Source: Bacillota bacterium (GTDB lineage Bacteria; Bacillota; UBA4882; UBA8346). Taken from it: a DNA stretch of 25,452 nt. Shown piece by piece: positions 23,277 through 25,452 of the stretch; position 1 is the first letter of the stretch, and the number at the start of each line of letters is the position of its first letter. A model generated the notes under the pieces. That model was not told where the DNA came from, did no database searches, and saw only the letters and a program-made list of their open reading frames with translations. The stretch covers positions 1 through 25,452 of the forward strand of contig JAEZJK010000085.1 in assembly GCA_023415835.1 (NCBI GenBank), in the 5' to 3' direction. The translations under genes were made by a program, and so were the position numbers.

Positions 23277-24098
23277 TCATCTCTTCTTTGCTTTGATAAA
23301 CATTACATCATTGCTGGTAAAATTATTATTAGCTACTAGTTCGTTGTTGATAGCAAAAACATCAAAGCCATTCTTAGTTAACAACTCACTGATTTCATCT
23401 TCCGTATAATAGTGGTCCCATGTTATATATTCCCTAGGCAATTTCCCTTCCTCAATAACAATATTCCGTGTTCCCCAGACTTTTTCCTTACCGAAATGTT
23501 TTACTTCCTCTAATAAGAAATGAGGCTTTTCACACCAGAAATCAGCTTCAGCAGAATAAAGCCAATCTCTTTTCTCCCGCTTAGTATTACAGAGACCGGT
23601 TTTGAACAGATCAAATATAAAAACGCCGTCTTCATTTAAGCCGTTATAAATTTTCGTTAATAAAATCCTCTGTTCATCAGGGATTAAAGCGCCGAAGTCG
23701 CAATAAATACAGATCGCCATATCATATCCCGAACCGATGTCGTCTTTGATATAATCCTTACATTGATAATCGATCCGGAGATTTTCTTCAGCCGCTTTTC
23801 TTTTCGCATAGGAAATCGAACGTTCCGAGATATCGATTCCAGTGACCGAATATCCTTTTTTCACCAACAATGACGTGTATAAGCCCGGACCGCAACCAAG
23901 ATCCAACAATCTGCCCCTGATGGGAGTTTTATCTATTATCCATTCAATTGTCTTTTCGATAGTATGGATGTTACGGCTAGCAGCGTCATTATTCAAGTCA
24001 AGGTGGGCGGTTAACATGTTTTGCGAAATATAGTCATCTGTCCAAATGAAATGTTCGCTTCTTTGATAGGCTTTTAAATCATTATAAGTCAAGTGCAT
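23277..24098 (-). CDS. Class I SAM-dependent methyltransferase
   Basis: A 273-residue methyltransferase. Motif I is LLDLGCGPG (residues 64-72), motif II acidic D89 in VTGIDIS, and motif IV region YDMAICIYCDFGAL. The N-terminal 55 residues and the C-terminal beta region (EYITWDHYYTEDEISELLTKNGF) are as in Methyltransf_25/11-type small-molecule enzymes. The substrate is unknown. ATG 24098 has AAAGGAGC 5 bases upstream, a strong site. It lies 60 bases after the FAD enzyme gene, so the two are likely co-transcribed; a link in lipid, quinone or carotenoid-like modification is possible but unproven. Confidence 0.88.
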   Translation of the reverse strand: MHLTYNDLKAYQRSEHFIWTDDYISQNMLTAHLDLNNDAASRNIHTIEKTIEWIIDKTPIRGRLLDLGCGPGLYTSLLVKKGYSVTGIDISERSISYAKRKAAEENLRIDYQCKDYIKDDIGSGYDMAICIYCDFGALIPDEQRILLTKIYNGLNEDGVFIFDLFKTGLCNTKREKRDWLYSAEADFWCEKPHFLLEEVKHFGKEKVWGTRNIVIEEGKLPREYITWDHYYTEDEISELLTKNGFDVFAINNELVANNNFTSNDVMFIKAKKR

Positions 24099-24158
24099 GC
24101 TAGCTCCTTTTGAATTAGGGTATGTTATCTTTACATTGTTTACTTCAATTTACCAGAT

Positions 24159-25452
24159 TCACTTTATCTTATTGACACACTGATAAGCTGCACAAAGGGC
24201 GCCTGGCACACCGCCCGTTTGCATCGCCCAACAAGAGCCTATATAAAGGTTTTTTACCGGTGTCTCGATATTCACACCCATCGCGTTTTTATAGAACGCC
24301 TTCTTTGGATTCATGCCCCAGGCGGTGGACGCTCCATCGGTATTTTGGGTGAATCTTTCATATGTCAGGGGAGTTGCGGCGTCCTTATATTCTATATAAT
24401 CCATCAAGCCCGGAATCAGCCTGGAGATATTTTCGATCATCGCATCCATCGCTGTTTCCTTTAATTGTCCATATACCGTCTTGTCTCCGTTGCCCCAGTT
24501 GTTCATCCAACGGTTAGGCGCCTTGGTTTGAAGCATCAATGATGATTTCCCTTCAGGAGCAAGTTTGGGGTTTATCATGGATGGAGAATATAGTTCAACA
24601 GTTGCCTTACTAAAAAACTCTCCATCTTCGGAATTATCAATCTCCATGCTGGGCTTGTTTCCAAAAACCAATACATGGGGAACTTTCAGATAATTAGCTA
24701 GTTCTCCGTTGGGCAGATTCAATCCCAGATATACCGTGAAGTAGCCCTCCGAGACGGAGGCTCGGTCGATATTATTCCGGAGTGTCTGTGGGATAAGGCT
24801 TTGATCATCGATGAGCTTCAGGAGGGTTTTCTTGTAATCTCCGGCAGAAATAACATAATCAGCGTCATAAACGGTATTATTACAAGAAACTCCGACGGCG
24901 GCGCCGTTTTTAGTAATTATTCCGTCAACATAGCTGTTAAGTTTCAATTCTCCCCCCAGTTTCCTGAAGTTTTCCGCGAGAATGTCAGCCCATGATTGCA
25001 TGCCATTTTTTACAGTCCATAATTCGGTGAATAACCCCGCTAATGCGCTCCCAACCATCAGAGCCGACATATCCGGATAACCGAATCCGCTAAATAGTTT
25101 GAACAGTTTAGAATCCTTTTCAAAATACCTGGCTGCAAACTCTGATGAAGTTATGTCGCCATACTGCTTTGCCAGTTGCATCATTTTGGGGCCGCTGAGG
25201 ATGTAGGGAACTATTGCTACCAGCATTTCAAGCCCGCTATAAAGATAAGGTATGGGTTGATTCATGTTTTCCATCTGGCTGACTATTTTGTCCAGATCAG
25301 AAAAAATCTTATCAAGCTTTTCTTGATCTAAAGGGAACCCGGAGTAAACTGATTTTTTGAAATCGTAATAGTCCCTTGGAGTTGTGTCAAAATCCCCTAA
25401 AACAAACCTCATTTTAAGTTCCATAAAGTCTAACTTTTCAAATACACCGATG
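24159..25452 (-). CDS. FAD-dependent phytoene-desaturase-like oxidoreductase, 5' end outside the window
   Basis: The frame stays open to the right edge (IGVFEKLDF before the ATG at 25424), so the N-terminal FAD-binding GxGxxG region lies beyond it. The visible 430 residues match the CrtI/CrtISO-like amine-oxidase superfamily: the central helical region, AENFRKLGGELKLNSYVDGI (second FAD-binding strand region), NTVYDADYVISAG, and the C-terminal FAD motif NLYIGSCWAMQTGGVPGALC. Members desaturate or isomerise carotenoids and related polyenes, or act on other lipids; the exact substrate is unclear. No other carotenoid gene is visible. It leads the minus-strand series of the right part. Confidence 0.85.
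   Translation of the reverse strand, partial: IGVFEKLDFMELKMRFVLGDFDTTPRDYYDFKKSVYSGFPLDQEKLDKIFSDLDKIVSQMENMNQPIPYLYSGLEMLVAIVPYILSGPKMMQLAKQYGDITSSEFAARYFEKDSKLFKLFSGFGYPDMSALMVGSALAGLFTELWTVKNGMQSWADILAENFRKLGGELKLNSYVDGIITKNGAAVGVSCNNTVYDADYVISAGDYKKTLLKLIDDQSLIPQTLRNNIDRASVSEGYFTVYLGLNLPNGELANYLKVPHVLVFGNKPSMEIDNSEDGEFFSKATVELYSPSMINPKLAPEGKSSLMLQTKAPNRWMNNWGNGDKTVYGQLKETAMDAMIENISRLIPGLMDYIEYKDAATPLTYERFTQNTDGASTAWGMNPKKAFYKNAMGVNIETPVKNLYIGSCWAMQTGGVPGALCAAYQCVNKIK

Noticed and set aside
1..25452. CRISPR array, tRNA or rRNA genes, phage module
   Set aside because: No regularly spaced direct repeats, cloverleaf-like or rRNA-like sequence, or phage structural genes were found by eye; a tRNAscan/CRISPR finder run would settle it.

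Overview
The window looks like the chromosome of a Gram-positive, Bacillota-type bacterium. It has moderate-to-low GC, strong purine-rich ribosome binding sites, and frequent TTG and GTG starts. It also carries a lipoprotein, a cluster of DUF5696 and YIP1 genes with MalF/MalG-type permeases, and 4Fe-4S proteins that suggest an anaerobe. I could not assign a genus. No rRNA, tRNA, CRISPR array, intact transposase, integrase or phage gene was seen.

Left edge to about 2.9 kb is a decaying region. A truncated ATP-grasp acyl-CoA synthetase gene on the minus strand (1-181) is followed by 424 bases of non-coding, hairpin-rich DNA. Two near-identical 121-bp palindromic repeats (356-476 and 2700-2820) face each other in inverted orientation. 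They enclose an MFS transporter and a multiply broken gene that joins the front of a DUF4932-like secreted protein to the tail of a GNAT acetyltransferase. The right-hand repeat appears to have inserted just after the start of another gene remnant.

2.9-6.0 kb holds a membrane-anchored amidohydrolase (+), then on the minus strand a HEAT-repeat protein and a PhzF-family isomerase.

6.2-16.2 kb is the centrepiece: eight tightly packed plus-strand genes forming one apparent operon. The order is an NHL-propeller/TPR/YIP1-like membrane protein, an exported DUF5696 protein (glycoside-hydrolase-like), a YIP1-type membrane protein, a MacA-like adaptor, a MacB/FtsX-like permease, MalF-like and MalG-like sugar permeases, and a ThuA-domain protein. 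Two kinds of ABC permease are present, but no ABC ATPase and no solute-binding protein is encoded. My inference is that this is an envelope machine for sensing, cutting and moving a carbohydrate or glycoconjugate, borrowing ATPases from elsewhere.

16.4-20.1 kb (all minus) carries a lipoprotein, then a response regulator and a multi-spanning membrane histidine kinase.

20.1-25.45 kb (all minus) carries an FAD-dependent phytoene-desaturase-like enzyme (cut by the right edge), a methyltransferase, an AlkD-type DNA glycosylase, a bis-4Fe-4S protein, a zinc-ribbon protein whose promoter has a MerR-type 19-bp spacer, a conserved cysteine-rich protein and a truncated SDR remnant.
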